In this document: one piece after another, positions 46,221 through 55,437 of the stretch | Layout of the letters: each line of letters begins with the position of its first letter | How positions within the stretch are numbered: position 1 is the first letter of the stretch | Source: an uncultured Oligoflexia bacterium | GTDB taxonomy: Bacteria > Bdellovibrionota > Bacteriovoracia > Bacteriovoracales > Bacteriovoracaceae | Reading direction: 5' to 3' | Assembly (NCBI GenBank): GCA_913058265.1 | Contig: CAJXPQ010000017.1 | Location: forward strand, 1 to 55,481 | DNA length: 55,481 nt | The notes under the pieces: model-generated | Database searches by the model: none | Told to the model about the DNA's origin: nothing | The model's input: the letters and a program-made list of their open reading frames with translations, nothing else | Program-made: the position numbers and the translations under genes

Positions 46221-47825
46221 ATGAATAAAAGAAAAAACTCTCAACTACATGATTTTATTATTGTCGGCTCTGGCTTTGGTGGCTCTACCTCGGCGCTAAG
46301 ACTATCTGAGAAGGGTTATAGTGTAGCTGTTCTAGAGAAAGGTCGTGAGTTTAAAGATAAGGATTACCCCAAAACAAACTGGAATATTAAGCGATTTCTA
46401 TGGGCACCTCTAATCGGATGCTTTGGATTTCAACGAATAAGTTGGTTTAAGGAAGTTCTCATACTGTCTGGTGCTGGCGTTGGCGGAGGAAGCCTCGTTT
46501 ACGCAAATACTCTTATGAATCCACCTGATAAATTCTTTGAAAACCCCGTATGGTCTAAATTTAAAAATTGGAAAGAAGTTCTAACTCCATTCTATCAAAA
46601 AGCTGAATTTATGCTTGGAGCAACCGAGAATCCTTGGACACATAGAGGGGATGAGTTATTGGCAGAAGTTGCTAAGGATATGGGGAAGTCGGAGACAGTT
46701 GAAAACGTGAAGGTCGGAGTTTACTTCGGAGATGTCAATAAAGAGAAAGATCCATATTTTAATGGTCATGGACCCAAGAGACTTGGATGTACTGCATGCG
46801 CAGGTTGTATGGTTGGCTGTAGGTATAATGCTAAGAATACATTGGTTAAGAACTACTTATTCTTTGCTCGTAAATTTGGAGCAAAGGTATACCCCAAAAC
46901 CTATGTGGACAAAGTAGAAAAGATAAATGATGAGTACCATATTCATACTTATAAGACAGGTAGTTGGTTTAAGCGAAATAAAGTCACTTACAGGTCGAAG
47001 GGAGTCGTTTTTTCAGGTGGAGTTTTGGGAACAATGGATCTTTTGTTGAAACAAAAACATAGCTATAAATCCTTACCACTGTTATCTGAAACTCTAGGCG
47101 AAGGAGTGAGAACAAACTCTGAAATGCTAGTGGGGGTGACCTCAAAGAATACAAAGCTTAATGAAGGAGTGGCCATAAGCAGTATTATGAACCCTGATGT
47201 AGATACTCACGTAGAAATCGTGAAATATTCTAACGGTTCCGACTTTATGAAAATACTAACTTTTCCGTTCGTCGAGCTAGTACGTTTTAGATTTATCAAG
47301 TCAATATTAAAAGTTTTATCTAATCCATTCAAATATATAAAACTATATTTCTTTACCAATTGGGCCGCGAATTCAATCATATTTCTCGTCATGCAAAATA
47401 TAGATAGTTCGATGAAGCTAGAGTTAAAGAAATGGCCTTTCAATAGACTTTCTTTCAACAATAAGGGGCAAGGTAAGGTTCCATTTTATATCCCAGGAGG
47501 AGTTGAGATTCTTAAGAGATATACAGAGAAGGTTAAAGGGATTGCCCAGAGTGCTTCTCCAGAGGTTTTACTTAATAAACCAGCTACAGCTCATATTCTT
47601 GGGGGAGCAGTAATGGGAGAGTCTCGAGAGACTGGCGTGGTGAATGATCGCTTTGAAGTTTTTGGCTACCCAAATATGTATATCCTAGATGGATCAATAG
47701 TTCCTTGTAATATTGGAGTTAATCCAAGTCTAACTATTACAAGTTTAACTGAGTATGCGATGTCTCTAATTCCTGAAAAAAGTGAAGGTCACCAGCAATA
47801 TCTAGATGACCTTCTAAAGACTTAG
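46221..47825 (+). CDS. GMC-family FAD oxidoreductase (cholesterol-oxidase-like)
   Basis: 534 residues. FAD Rossmann motif FIIVGSGFGGSTSALRLSEKG (12-32), then GAGVGGGSLVYANTL. A cysteine-rich loop LGCTACAGCMVGCRYNAKNTL (about 192-212) is usual in this cholesterol-oxidase-like branch. ATAHILGGAVMG supplies the catalytic His, and the C-terminal MYILDGSIVPCNIGVNPSLTI completes the FAD domain. It oxidises an alcohol, perhaps a sterol or prenyl lipid. No signal peptide. The acceptor of electrons is unknown. Confidence 0.87.
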   Translation: MNKRKNSQLHDFIIVGSGFGGSTSALRLSEKGYSVAVLEKGREFKDKDYPKTNWNIKRFLWAPLIGCFGFQRISWFKEVLILSGAGVGGGSLVYANTLMNPPDKFFENPVWSKFKNWKEVLTPFYQKAEFMLGATENPWTHRGDELLAEVAKDMGKSETVENVKVGVYFGDVNKEKDPYFNGHGPKRLGCTACAGCMVGCRYNAKNTLVKNYLFFARKFGAKVYPKTYVDKVEKINDEYHIHTYKTGSWFKRNKVTYRSKGVVFSGGVLGTMDLLLKQKHSYKSLPLLSETLGEGVRTNSEMLVGVTSKNTKLNEGVAISSIMNPDVDTHVEIVKYSNGSDFMKILTFPFVELVRFRFIKSILKVLSNPFKYIKLYFFTNWAANSIIFLVMQNIDSSMKLELKKWPFNRLSFNNKGQGKVPFYIPGGVEILKRYTEKVKGIAQSASPEVLLNKPATAHILGGAVMGESRETGVVNDRFEVFGYPNMYILDGSIVPCNIGVNPSLTITSLTEYAMSLIPEKSEGHQQYLDDLLKT

Positions 47826-47826
47826 T

Positions 47827-50800
47827 TTACTTTATAATCTCATAGATTGAATCTGCAAAATAAGCGTTTGGATATATTGAAAATGTCCAATAACTTATTT
47901 TATTATTGAGAATTGTCTTGTTAATATCATATGATTTTTTCTCATATTGAGTAATCAGAGGACGCTTAATATTATCTGATATCACTCTTAAAGAATCTTT
48001 ATATGTAGGATAATAATGGTTCCTAGAAGTTAACCCATGTTGCTCTAGTTTTTTAGTTAAAGCTTTTAGCTTATCTTCAAAAACAGAAGCCATTCCTGCA
48101 AAGTAAATGAGTTCAACACCAGAAGCTGAAATTCTTGTTCTCTCACTTTTACTTGTATGGGGTATGTTTGTTGAGTGTAGAACTTGATCATACTTAGTCA
48201 GTATTGATTTAAACTTATTATATAAGCCTAGTTTTGATCGATCAGAATTTGTCAGTAACTTTCCAACGAGTTGACCATCCTTTAGTAGGTTTACTAGTTC
48301 ACTCTTAGACCCTGCATCTAGATAGGGTTTGAGTAAAATATTCATATCCATAGCAATCTTAGCAAGCTTTACTTTGTCCAGCTTTGATACTGAACCACCA
48401 CCTGTTAGTGCAACATGTAGAGTTTGATTTTTACCATCTAGTTTTATTCCTCGCTCTAACTCTTTTTCATTGGCGAGATGAACATCGAAGGCGGCACCAG
48501 CAACTTTTGGATTTAGTAGAATGAGAATTTCATCTGCCTTCACTTGGAGTCGAAAGATTTTTTCCATACTATGTCCCATTATATCGTCTGGGTTTTCCTC
48601 AGAGTACATTTTTTGAATGGTACTATTTATAACTTTCATGAGTAGTCTTCTAACAGTGCCATTATTCAAACCAAGCTTTGAAACAGAGTTAAGGATTGAT
48701 GTAATGGCCGAGTTCACAAGACTTGGTCTTCCTGATTTTATCTGAACGTTTACAGGGTTAACACTTATAGCGCTCTTATAATAATTAAGTTGTTTAATAT
48801 TGTGGCGATTATTATTTAGGTCGACCTCAGTTCCGGCAATTTCTAAATTAGCATTTACAGTAAAGACGTCCTCCTTAAGCTCTCTTTTGGTCCAAAAAGA
48901 GGTGAAGGTTCTGCCCATCTTTGCCATTTTAAGTTTTAAGTCGAGATGAAATTTCTGATCTGGGGTTATTGTCACTTGGATATTATTTATTTCATAGAAT
49001 GTTTCACCTGGCTCATCTTTTGCTTTTTGAACAGCGTCTTTGCCATTGGCCTTAACCATGTCAGCTAGGAATTTATTCATATAATTATTTATATGTTGAA
49101 ATTGTAGTGATACTAGAACATCAACATTACTTTTCTCTTTTCCAAGATCATAGTAAATACCTGCAAAATCCGAGTTCTCTGCTGATCCCCCACGCTTATA
49201 GAGTTCATCAATATATTTTTGTGACCTTAGGCCATCACCCATAGCGACTTCAAGGTATGTGTTGTTAAGAGACTTTGAGTATAGAGGAGTAATGCCCCAT
49301 AACTGTAGGCCATGCTTAACACCGGCAACTTCATCAAAAAGTACATTCGGATCTACTGATATTTCAAACATTTTAGATCGGTTATTATACTCAATTAAAT
49401 CACCGATAAGAATTTCTTTCTTTACCTTTAGGTATTCTTCTCCTGCACTAATGAAGGGATTTGCTTCAAGGTCAGACTTAATTATCTCTTCGACATTTTT
49501 CTTTCCTTTATAAGCTTCTTTTAATTCAGCTAAATAACCTGCAATTCTCTTCATCTCATCTTGCTTTGCTTCTGCTGGATCATCAGCTTCTTTCAAATCA
49601 AACTTCATTGAAGCAAGATTTTGTGCTAAAAATATTTTTGTTAAATCAATTAAAAACTGTTGATTGTTGGATTTCTTATTTATATTTAGCTTGGTATTAC
49701 CACTATTGATTTTTAAATTTGTTACATCCAGAGCGAAAACTCCGTTATCTTTCATTTTCGTTTCTAATTTTAATTCAAAAGGGAAACCTTCGTTAACTCC
49801 AACAATATGACTAGTAAGATCAATATCTGCTAAAGATTGATTAACTTTTCCCATGACAAATTTTAGAGGAAGGTGAACTCTTCCTTTTAAAATTAAGCCT
49901 GGATGTTGAGGTAGTAGGTGGATACTTGCCTCACTCATAATTTGAGTGTTTTCAAACTTCACATCTGTTACAAAATTTATTGCCTTATTTATAAATGACT
50001 CTGAGATGAGCTTCGTTACAAGAGGTCTATTGGCTGACTTCGGATTACCACCGGCCAGCATATTATGATCTACGGATAATCTGCGATCGAGTTCTGAGAC
50101 ATAGTTTCTAATATGACTTTTTGCAATTTCTGTATAGCGGATATATTCATGCTCTGGATCTGCAACAAAATTTTCGTTATCTAGGTCTAGAATTGTTCTC
50201 GCTCTACTCTCTAAGTCATCAAGAAAATGGTTAACTTCATTTAGATAATTCTTCCTTAAGGTTTGAGGGTTTAAGTTCTCATTGGCGAGCAGTTTTTCAA
50301 GGTATTTTTTATTGGTAATTTCAACGTTTGGTATATCGCTAAACTCTTTATAGAGTTCACTCCTTACTTCCCGCAATGTTCGACTGTCGTCTGTTATTTT
50401 TCCTAACTCTTGTTCCATCCATTTCTTCGATGGTTTTCCTTCTCCAGCAATCAGTTTAAAGCGTACTTCTTTATTTTGAAAGTAAGTTGGAGATAGCCTC
50501 CATAGTCTTAAATTCTCATATTCCTCTATATACGGAGAGAGGTGAGAAAACATCGCCAAGTTAATTTTAAAATTAATTTTCTTTGTGGTATGGAAAACGA
50601 CAATACCATTACTATCAATGATTTCTCTTAGTAACTCTCTCGGCTTTATCTTTCCCTCTTGCCCCTCTGGAATTTTGGTGGCTATAAAGTCAATGAGTTC
50701 TGAGTTGGCGAGCATCGTTTGGACTACGGAGGCCACAATATCAAATGCCTCTAAGTAGTCATCACCGTCAACGGTAAACTTGTGAAAGGTGAGTCCTAGG

Positions 50801-51177
50801 TATCTCGTCATTGCTAATTTTTTTGTTTCAGGAAGACTAACTGCTAATTCAATTCTGTGGCGATCATTAAGACCTTGATCTGGAATTTTCGTAAAGTTAA
50901 ACAAGTACTCAAGAGGATAATTAACTGTCATATCAATACTGATTAATCTTGTGACAGGGTCCATTTCAAAGTGATGGACCTTCTCTATCATCTTTGATTT
51001 ATCGGCCATATCTATAAAGCCATTTCTTATAGTTGAAAGTTTTATTTGCCCCAGTGCCACAGGCTCATCTGTTTCTGTGTATATTTCACTTGCAGGATTC
51101 CTTATGGGGCCTGAGAAATTACAACTAGAAAGTATGATAAGCGTTGATAGAAATAGTACGCGGTGGAATAAATTCAT
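47827..51177 (-). CDS. Very large lipoprotein of unknown function
   Basis: 1116 residues. Signal ends LSSC with Cys19. The chain has no membrane helix. It repeatedly shows amphipathic strand pairs such as FEMDPVTRLISIDMTVNYPL, LPLKFVMGKVNQSLADIDLTSHIVG, FPFELKLETKMKDNGVFALDVTNLKI, VQVTITPDQKFHLDLKLKMAKMG, with helical stretches between. This layout resembles AsmA/TULIP-like lipid-handling envelope proteins but no motif proves it. Single gene. Its 3' end lies 2 bases from the GMC oxidoreductase stop (convergent). Worth structural prediction. Confidence 0.75.
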   Translation of the reverse strand: MNLFHRVLFLSTLIILSSCNFSGPIRNPASEIYTETDEPVALGQIKLSTIRNGFIDMADKSKMIEKVHHFEMDPVTRLISIDMTVNYPLEYLFNFTKIPDQGLNDRHRIELAVSLPETKKLAMTRYLGLTFHKFTVDGDDYLEAFDIVASVVQTMLANSELIDFIATKIPEGQEGKIKPRELLREIIDSNGIVVFHTTKKINFKINLAMFSHLSPYIEEYENLRLWRLSPTYFQNKEVRFKLIAGEGKPSKKWMEQELGKITDDSRTLREVRSELYKEFSDIPNVEITNKKYLEKLLANENLNPQTLRKNYLNEVNHFLDDLESRARTILDLDNENFVADPEHEYIRYTEIAKSHIRNYVSELDRRLSVDHNMLAGGNPKSANRPLVTKLISESFINKAINFVTDVKFENTQIMSEASIHLLPQHPGLILKGRVHLPLKFVMGKVNQSLADIDLTSHIVGVNEGFPFELKLETKMKDNGVFALDVTNLKINSGNTKLNINKKSNNQQFLIDLTKIFLAQNLASMKFDLKEADDPAEAKQDEMKRIAGYLAELKEAYKGKKNVEEIIKSDLEANPFISAGEEYLKVKKEILIGDLIEYNNRSKMFEISVDPNVLFDEVAGVKHGLQLWGITPLYSKSLNNTYLEVAMGDGLRSQKYIDELYKRGGSAENSDFAGIYYDLGKEKSNVDVLVSLQFQHINNYMNKFLADMVKANGKDAVQKAKDEPGETFYEINNIQVTITPDQKFHLDLKLKMAKMGRTFTSFWTKRELKEDVFTVNANLEIAGTEVDLNNNRHNIKQLNYYKSAISVNPVNVQIKSGRPSLVNSAITSILNSVSKLGLNNGTVRRLLMKVINSTIQKMYSEENPDDIMGHSMEKIFRLQVKADEILILLNPKVAGAAFDVHLANEKELERGIKLDGKNQTLHVALTGGGSVSKLDKVKLAKIAMDMNILLKPYLDAGSKSELVNLLKDGQLVGKLLTNSDRSKLGLYNKFKSILTKYDQVLHSTNIPHTSKSERTRISASGVELIYFAGMASVFEDKLKALTKKLEQHGLTSRNHYYPTYKDSLRVISDNIKRPLITQYEKKSYDINKTILNNKISYWTFSIYPNAYFADSIYEIIK

Positions 51178-51274
51178 ATTACCTCAATTAGTTCATTTTT
51201 AACTTCATCGGATAGATTGCGAACTTACTTGAGTAAAAAGGTATTTTTGATTAGTGTTTTCAGACACTTAAAAC

Positions 51275-51301
51275 TAAAAAAGCCCCTAGTACAAGGGGCT
51301 T
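51275..51301 (-). terminator. Rho-independent terminator of rpsT
   Basis: On the minus strand AGCCCCT and AGGGGCT pair (plus-strand 51281-51287 and 51294-51300) with a 6-base loop and a U-tract from the A run 51275-51281. It follows the rpsT stop by 27 bases. Confidence 0.93.
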
Positions 51302-51327
51302 ATATATTAAAAATAAAATTTGTTTAA

Positions 51328-51588
51328 TTAAAGTTTTGCAACTTGAGCAGCTAAACGTGAAGTTTTTCTACCAGCAGTATCTTTTCTAAGTGCACTACCC
51401 TTAGCAAGTTTTGCTAATAAAGCTTGTACGATTGGATATTGCTTAAGAGCTTCATCTTTATTACTTTCAGCAATAAAAGTACGTAACTTCTTGATTTCAG
51501 TTCTAACTCGTGAAACTTTCCACTTGTTGTTCACTCTACGAGTTTCGTTTTGTCTAATTCTTTTCTTAGCAGACTTATGATTTGCCAC
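51328..51588 (-). CDS. rpsT: 30S ribosomal protein S20
   Basis: 86 residues, full length. MANHKSAKKRIRQNETRRVNNKWKVSRVR is the usual N-terminus and LAKGSALRKDTAGRKTSRLAAQVAKL the usual C-terminus. GTG start with AGGAG seven bases upstream. Helical protein that binds 16S rRNA. Single gene with its own terminator. Ribosomal proteins of this kind give a good phylogenetic marker for the window. Confidence 0.97.
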   Translation of the reverse strand: MANHKSAKKRIRQNETRRVNNKWKVSRVRTEIKKLRTFIAESNKDEALKQYPIVQALLAKLAKGSALRKDTAGRKTSRLAAQVAKL

Positions 51589-51779
51589 TTTATGCTCCTA
51601 TATTTGATAAAACTTATCTTTTTACAAATTATGTAGGGCTTTTTTTAAAACATTTGGAAACTTATGGCAAGGTTTATTTGGGGATGGAGAAGTATTTATC
51701 ACGATAATAATGCTCAGCGATTGACCATTTATCAATATATTAGGATATTATGTCTTTCAATTTATATGAATGAGGGCGT

Positions 51780-52628
51780 ATGGAAATCAAATCAATTGGT
51801 ATAGTGGGTGCAGGTCAGATGGGGCGAGGTATTGCTCAGGTCGCTGCTTTTAATGGCTTTGAAGTTAAGTTATTTGACGTTAGCAAGGAGTCTCTTGAAT
51901 TCGGGCACAACTTTATTAAAAAACAACTAAGTCGTGGAGTCGAAAAAGAAAAGTGGGATCAGCCAAAAGCCGATGAAACTCTTGCAAGAATTTCGGCCAT
52001 AATTGAACTATCCAAGCTGTCAGACTGTGATCTTATTGTTGAAGCGGCGACAGAAAATAAGAATATAAAATTTGAAATTTTTAAGAGTCTAGATAAAGTC
52101 GCAAAGAAGGGCGCTATTTTGGCCTCCAACACTTCTTCAATTTCAATCACTGAAATTGCAGCTCAAACAAGTAGACCGGAAAACGTATGCGGAATGCATT
52201 TTATGAATCCTGTTCCAGTCATGAAGTTAGTTGAAGGTATAAGTGGTTTAGAAACAAGCGAAGAAACTTTTAATGCTGTTGCGGCTTGCTCTGAGAACAT
52301 GGGAAAAACTTTTGTAAAGGCTAAAGATATTCCAGGCTTTGCTGTTAATAGAATTCTTATGCCTATGATAAATGAAGCGGTATATACTTTGTACGAGGGA
52401 ATTGCTTCTATCGAAGATATTGATACAGCTATGAAGCTTGGTACTAATCAACCCATGGGTCCTTTGACTCTGGCAGACTTTATAGGTCTTGATACGTGTC
52501 TTGCAATAATGGAAGTATTATTTGAAGGACTAGGGGATACTAAGTATAGACCATGCCCACTCTTAAAACAGTATGTTGCTGCAGGAAGATTGGGGAAAAA
52601 AGCTGGGAAAGGTTTTTATAATTATTAA
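51780..52628 (+). CDS. 3-hydroxybutyryl-CoA / 3-hydroxyacyl-CoA dehydrogenase
   Basis: 282 residues, the stand-alone size (HBD/PaaH type). NAD motif [17 protein letters not shown] (10-26), [28 protein letters not shown], catalytic His in [17 protein letters not shown], then the C-terminal helical domain with [16 protein letters not shown] and a [18 protein letters not shown] block. It oxidises (S)-3-hydroxyacyl-CoA with NAD+. Followed after 27 bases by an acyl-CoA dehydrogenase; together they give two steps of short-chain fatty-acid oxidation, but thiolase and enoyl-CoA hydratase are not here. Confidence 0.93.
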   Translation: MEIKSIGIVGAGQMGRGIAQVAAFNGFEVKLFDVSKESLEFGHNFIKKQLSRGVEKEKWDQPKADETLARISAIIELSKLSDCDLIVEAATENKNIKFEIFKSLDKVAKKGAILASNTSSISITEIAAQTSRPENVCGMHFMNPVPVMKLVEGISGLETSEETFNAVAACSENMGKTFVKAKDIPGFAVNRILMPMINEAVYTLYEGIASIEDIDTAMKLGTNQPMGPLTLADFIGLDTCLAIMEVLFEGLGDTKYRPCPLLKQYVAAGRLGKKAGKGFYNY

Positions 52629-52655
52629 CTTTATAAAGGTAAAGGATAGAAGAAA

Positions 52656-53795
52656 ATGCTAAATGAAAACTATATAGAAATTAAAGATATGATGTGCAAA
52701 TTTGCGGATTCAGAGGTTGCGCCTCTAGCTCATGATATCGATCATAATAGTAAAATTCCTGACAGCCTTAAAGCGAAAATGGCGGAGAATGGATTTATGG
52801 GAATTTATATTCCGGAAGAATATGGCGGAGCCGGGATGGATTATATGTCTTACTCTCTTCTGATTGAAGAGGTTTCTAGGGCCTGTGCTTCAAGTGGTGT
52901 TTTTCTCTCGGCACATAATTCTTTAGCTGTTTGGCCTATATTAACCTACGGTACTGAAGATCAAAAAAAGAAGTACCTTCCAAAGATGGCAAGTGGTGAG
53001 TACGTTGGATGTTTCTGTCTGTCTGAGCCAAATGCTGGCAGCGATCCTGGAACTTTGGCTACCTTTGCGGAAGACAAAGGTGATCACTACGAACTAAGTG
53101 GAACTAAAAATTGGATAACTAACGGTGGCGAGGCAAGTATAGCAGTTGTGCTTGCAAGAACGACTAAGTCAGACAATCACAAAGGTATTACTGCATTTAT
53201 AGTTGAGACAAAGTCTGAGGGCTTTAAGGTTCAAAAACTTGAGGAGAAACTAGGTATTAAGGGTTCTTCAACAGCTCAAATTCATTTGGATAAAGTAAAG
53301 GTTCCTAAAGAAAATATTTTAGGAGAGTTTGAAAAAGGCTTTAAGGTTGCCTTATCTACATTAGATGGCGGACGAATTGGAATTGCTGCTCAGGCGCTTG
53401 GAATTGCTGAGGCCGCATTTAGATATGCCCGACAATATGCAACAGAGAGAGTGCAGTTTGGAAATCCCATCTCTCATCTACAAGCGATTCAATTTAAAAT
53501 AGCTGATATGAGTACTAAAATAGAGGCCTCTAGGTTATTAATTGAAAAAGCCTCAGAACTTAAGGATACCAAGAAGCCATATAGCAAGGAAGCGGCGCAA
53601 GCAAAACTCTTTGCCAGCGAAGCTGCAATGTGGATTACCACACAAGCGATTCAAACTTTAGGTGGGAATGGTTACTCTAAAGAGTATCCGGTTGAACGAC
53701 ACTTTAGAGATGCTAAAATTTGCGAAATTTATGAGGGAACCTCTGAAATTCAGCGGATTGTTATCGCAGCGAGTGAATTTAAGTCAATTAGCTAG
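52656..53795 (+). CDS. Short-chain acyl-CoA dehydrogenase
   Basis: 379 residues. CFCLSEPNAGSDPGTLATFA and the KNWITNGG strand line the FAD; GSSTAQIHLDKVKVPKENILG, ERVQFGNPISHLQAIQFKIADM and QTLGGNGYSKEYPVERHFRDAK are family hallmarks. The catalytic Glu is in YEGTSEIQRIVIA near 363. It dehydrogenates butyryl- or longer acyl-CoA, passing electrons to ETF. Same operon as the 3-hydroxyacyl-CoA dehydrogenase. No etfAB in the window. Confidence 0.94.
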   Translation: MLNENYIEIKDMMCKFADSEVAPLAHDIDHNSKIPDSLKAKMAENGFMGIYIPEEYGGAGMDYMSYSLLIEEVSRACASSGVFLSAHNSLAVWPILTYGTEDQKKKYLPKMASGEYVGCFCLSEPNAGSDPGTLATFAEDKGDHYELSGTKNWITNGGEASIAVVLARTTKSDNHKGITAFIVETKSEGFKVQKLEEKLGIKGSSTAQIHLDKVKVPKENILGEFEKGFKVALSTLDGGRIGIAAQALGIAEAAFRYARQYATERVQFGNPISHLQAIQFKIADMSTKIEASRLLIEKASELKDTKKPYSKEAAQAKLFASEAAMWITTQAIQTLGGNGYSKEYPVERHFRDAKICEIYEGTSEIQRIVIAASEFKSIS

Positions 53796-53864
53796 TAATG
53801 CTTCTTGGCAAATATGAGTAAAAAGTGTATTTAAAGGATTGATTAATCTTTAGGAGTATATTTC

Positions 53865-54914
53865 ATGGCGAAAGCGAAAAAGAAAGTGGCCAAAAAAATA
53901 GCTAAAAAAGCTGTTAAAACGACAAAAAAGACAGCTAAAAAAGCAGCTAAGAAGACAGCGAAGAAAGTTGTTGCTAAGAAAACTGCAAAGAAAGTTGCTA
54001 AGAAAAAAGTAGCAAAAAAAGTTGCTAAGAAAAAAGTAGCAAAAAAAGTTGCTAAGAAAACTGCAAAAAAAGTTGCTAAGAAAACTGCAAAAAAAGTTGC
54101 TAAGAAAAAAGTAGTAAAAAAAGTTGCTAAGAAAAAAGTAGCAAAGAAAGTTGCTAAGAAAAAAGTAGCAAAGAAAGTTGCTAAGAAGAAAGTAGCAAAA
54201 AAAGTTGCAAAGAAAAAAGTAGCAAAAAAAGTTGCTAAGAAAATCCCTTCAAAATCAAAATTAGATAAAGCAAAAGAAAAACTTGCAAACGCGGCCAAAA
54301 AAATGGCAGAAAAAGTGAGTAAGAAAGCTGCAAAAGCAGAGGCTAAGAAAGCTGAGCAAATTGAGAAAGCTGCAAAAAAAGCAGAGAAAAAAGCGGCTCA
54401 AGCTGAAGCTAAAGCTAAGGCGAAGCTTCCAAAGAAAGCAGCTATTGCCGAAATAGAAACAAAAATTAATGATGAAATCGTAGATCTTGCTGAAAACTTT
54501 GCATGGGATGAAATTGCAGATGCAATTTCTACTCTTGATTTCTTTGTTGATCATAGATCTGATGAGTGTGGTGAGAAAAACTGTGATAATTTAAGAACAA
54601 CTCAGCAATACTGTAGGCTTCATTATATCTCTAACTGGCAAGATATAAAAAGAAAAAGAGAGATTCTTAAGGAAGGTAAACTTCAAGAATATATTGAAGA
54701 ATTAATTAATAAGTACCCACCTAAATATATAGAATCTATTCTTGGAGATCTTCAAGACGATAAAGATTTTTTCAAAGCTCTTGGTGATTTAAATATTGCA
54801 AGTGAAATCGAGTTTGATGAAGACGGCGAAAGTACTGAGGAAGGTGACGATGACGATTCAGATATCGAAGTTGAAACTAGATCTTTTGCCTCTAAAAGAT
54901 TTGAAGACGAATAA
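53865..54914 (+). CDS. Histone H1-like lysine-repeat protein with Cys-containing C-terminal domain
   Basis: 349 residues in three parts. Residues 1-125 are Lys/Ala/Val repeats with unit KVAKKKVAK, like the DNA-compacting tail of histone H1, Hc1/Hc2 and AlgP. Residues 126-195 are an Ala/Lys/Glu coiled coil. Residues 200-349 form a folded acidic domain with three cysteines in about 16 residues (CGEKNC...YC, near 233-248), helices SNWQDIKRKREIL and LQEYIEELINKYPPKYIESIL, and a strongly acidic tail EEGDDDDSDIE. It should bind DNA or RNA in the nucleoid; the acidic tail could mask the basic arm. AGGAG precedes the ATG. Confidence 0.88.
   Translation: MAKAKKKVAKKIAKKAVKTTKKTAKKAAKKTAKKVVAKKTAKKVAKKKVAKKVAKKKVAKKVAKKTAKKVAKKTAKKVAKKKVVKKVAKKKVAKKVAKKKVAKKVAKKKVAKKVAKKKVAKKVAKKIPSKSKLDKAKEKLANAAKKMAEKVSKKAAKAEAKKAEQIEKAAKKAEKKAAQAEAKAKAKLPKKAAIAEIETKINDEIVDLAENFAWDEIADAISTLDFFVDHRSDECGEKNCDNLRTTQQYCRLHYISNWQDIKRKREILKEGKLQEYIEELINKYPPKYIESILGDLQDDKDFFKALGDLNIASEIEFDEDGESTEEGDDDDSDIEVETRSFASKRFEDE
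53980..54240 (+). repeat. In-frame 27-bp tandem repeats of the H1-like gene
   Basis: Units of 27 bases encoding KVAKKKVAK, with 24-base variants encoding KVAKKTAK, in about ten copies. Near-identical copies make the copy number unstable and hard to assemble from short reads. Confidence 0.85.
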
Positions 54915-54943
54915 TCATAAAAATTAAATTATAAGTATAACTT

Positions 54944-54967
54944 GGCTCAAGTAACTTGAGCCTTTTT
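54944..54967 (+). terminator. Bidirectional-looking terminator after the H1-like gene
   Basis: GGCTCAAG (54944-54951), TAA loop, CTTGAGCC (54955-54962), then TTTTT. It lies between two convergent genes and ends the H1-like transcript. Confidence 0.93.
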
Positions 54968-54980
54968 ATTTCTAGAATAG

Positions 54981-55437
54981 CTAAACCATTCCTTCTTTAT
55001 CTAGAAACTGTTGAGCTTGGATTGTTAAAGAGATATTTTCTCTGGTGATTTTGTAAAAGAACTTACTGTCTTTGAATTTACTTTCTGTCCAGTTTGGAAC
55101 ATAGTCATGCCAACTCTCAGTTGCAAAAATATCATCTAAGACATGACTTGAGAGATCGATTAGATTTTTTAGTACGATTGTGAATTGTTTTGAATCTTCA
55201 ACGACATCATGTGAGATAAATAAGGATATAGGAGCAGCTGTTAGGTCATCATGGTTTAAGTAAGAGATTATGACGACAAATTCCTTGTCATAGATTTCAC
55301 CGTGAACATCAAAAAATGAGTTATCTTTTTCCGATTGATCAAAGTATGCCTCCGTTAAGGTTCTCGTAAATTCTTCAGTCCACTCAATAGGAAGGGGTTT
55401 TCTAGATACTTCCAGGTCAATACTTAGTCTGCCAAAG
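54981..55437 (-). CDS. Gene cut by the contig end, function unknown
   Basis: About 151 genuine residues from FGRLSIDLEVSRKPL to KEGMV. The apparent N-terminus MCIRDS comes from adapter sequence and must be removed. The protein is acidic with alternating strands and helices and no recognisable motif; the true start is missing. Length of the whole gene unknown. Confidence 0.6.

Noticed and set aside
53950-54240. Possible CRISPR array because of regular repeats
   Set aside because: The 27-bp units are contiguous and in frame, with no spacers; they encode the KVAKKKVAK tail. No cas gene is present.
53843-54298. 151-codon Phe/Ala/Thr-rich minus-strand frame opposite the H1-like gene
   Set aside because: It is the antisense image of the AAR/AAA lysine repeats (TTY Phe codons) and has no ribosome site; a shadow of the repeat.
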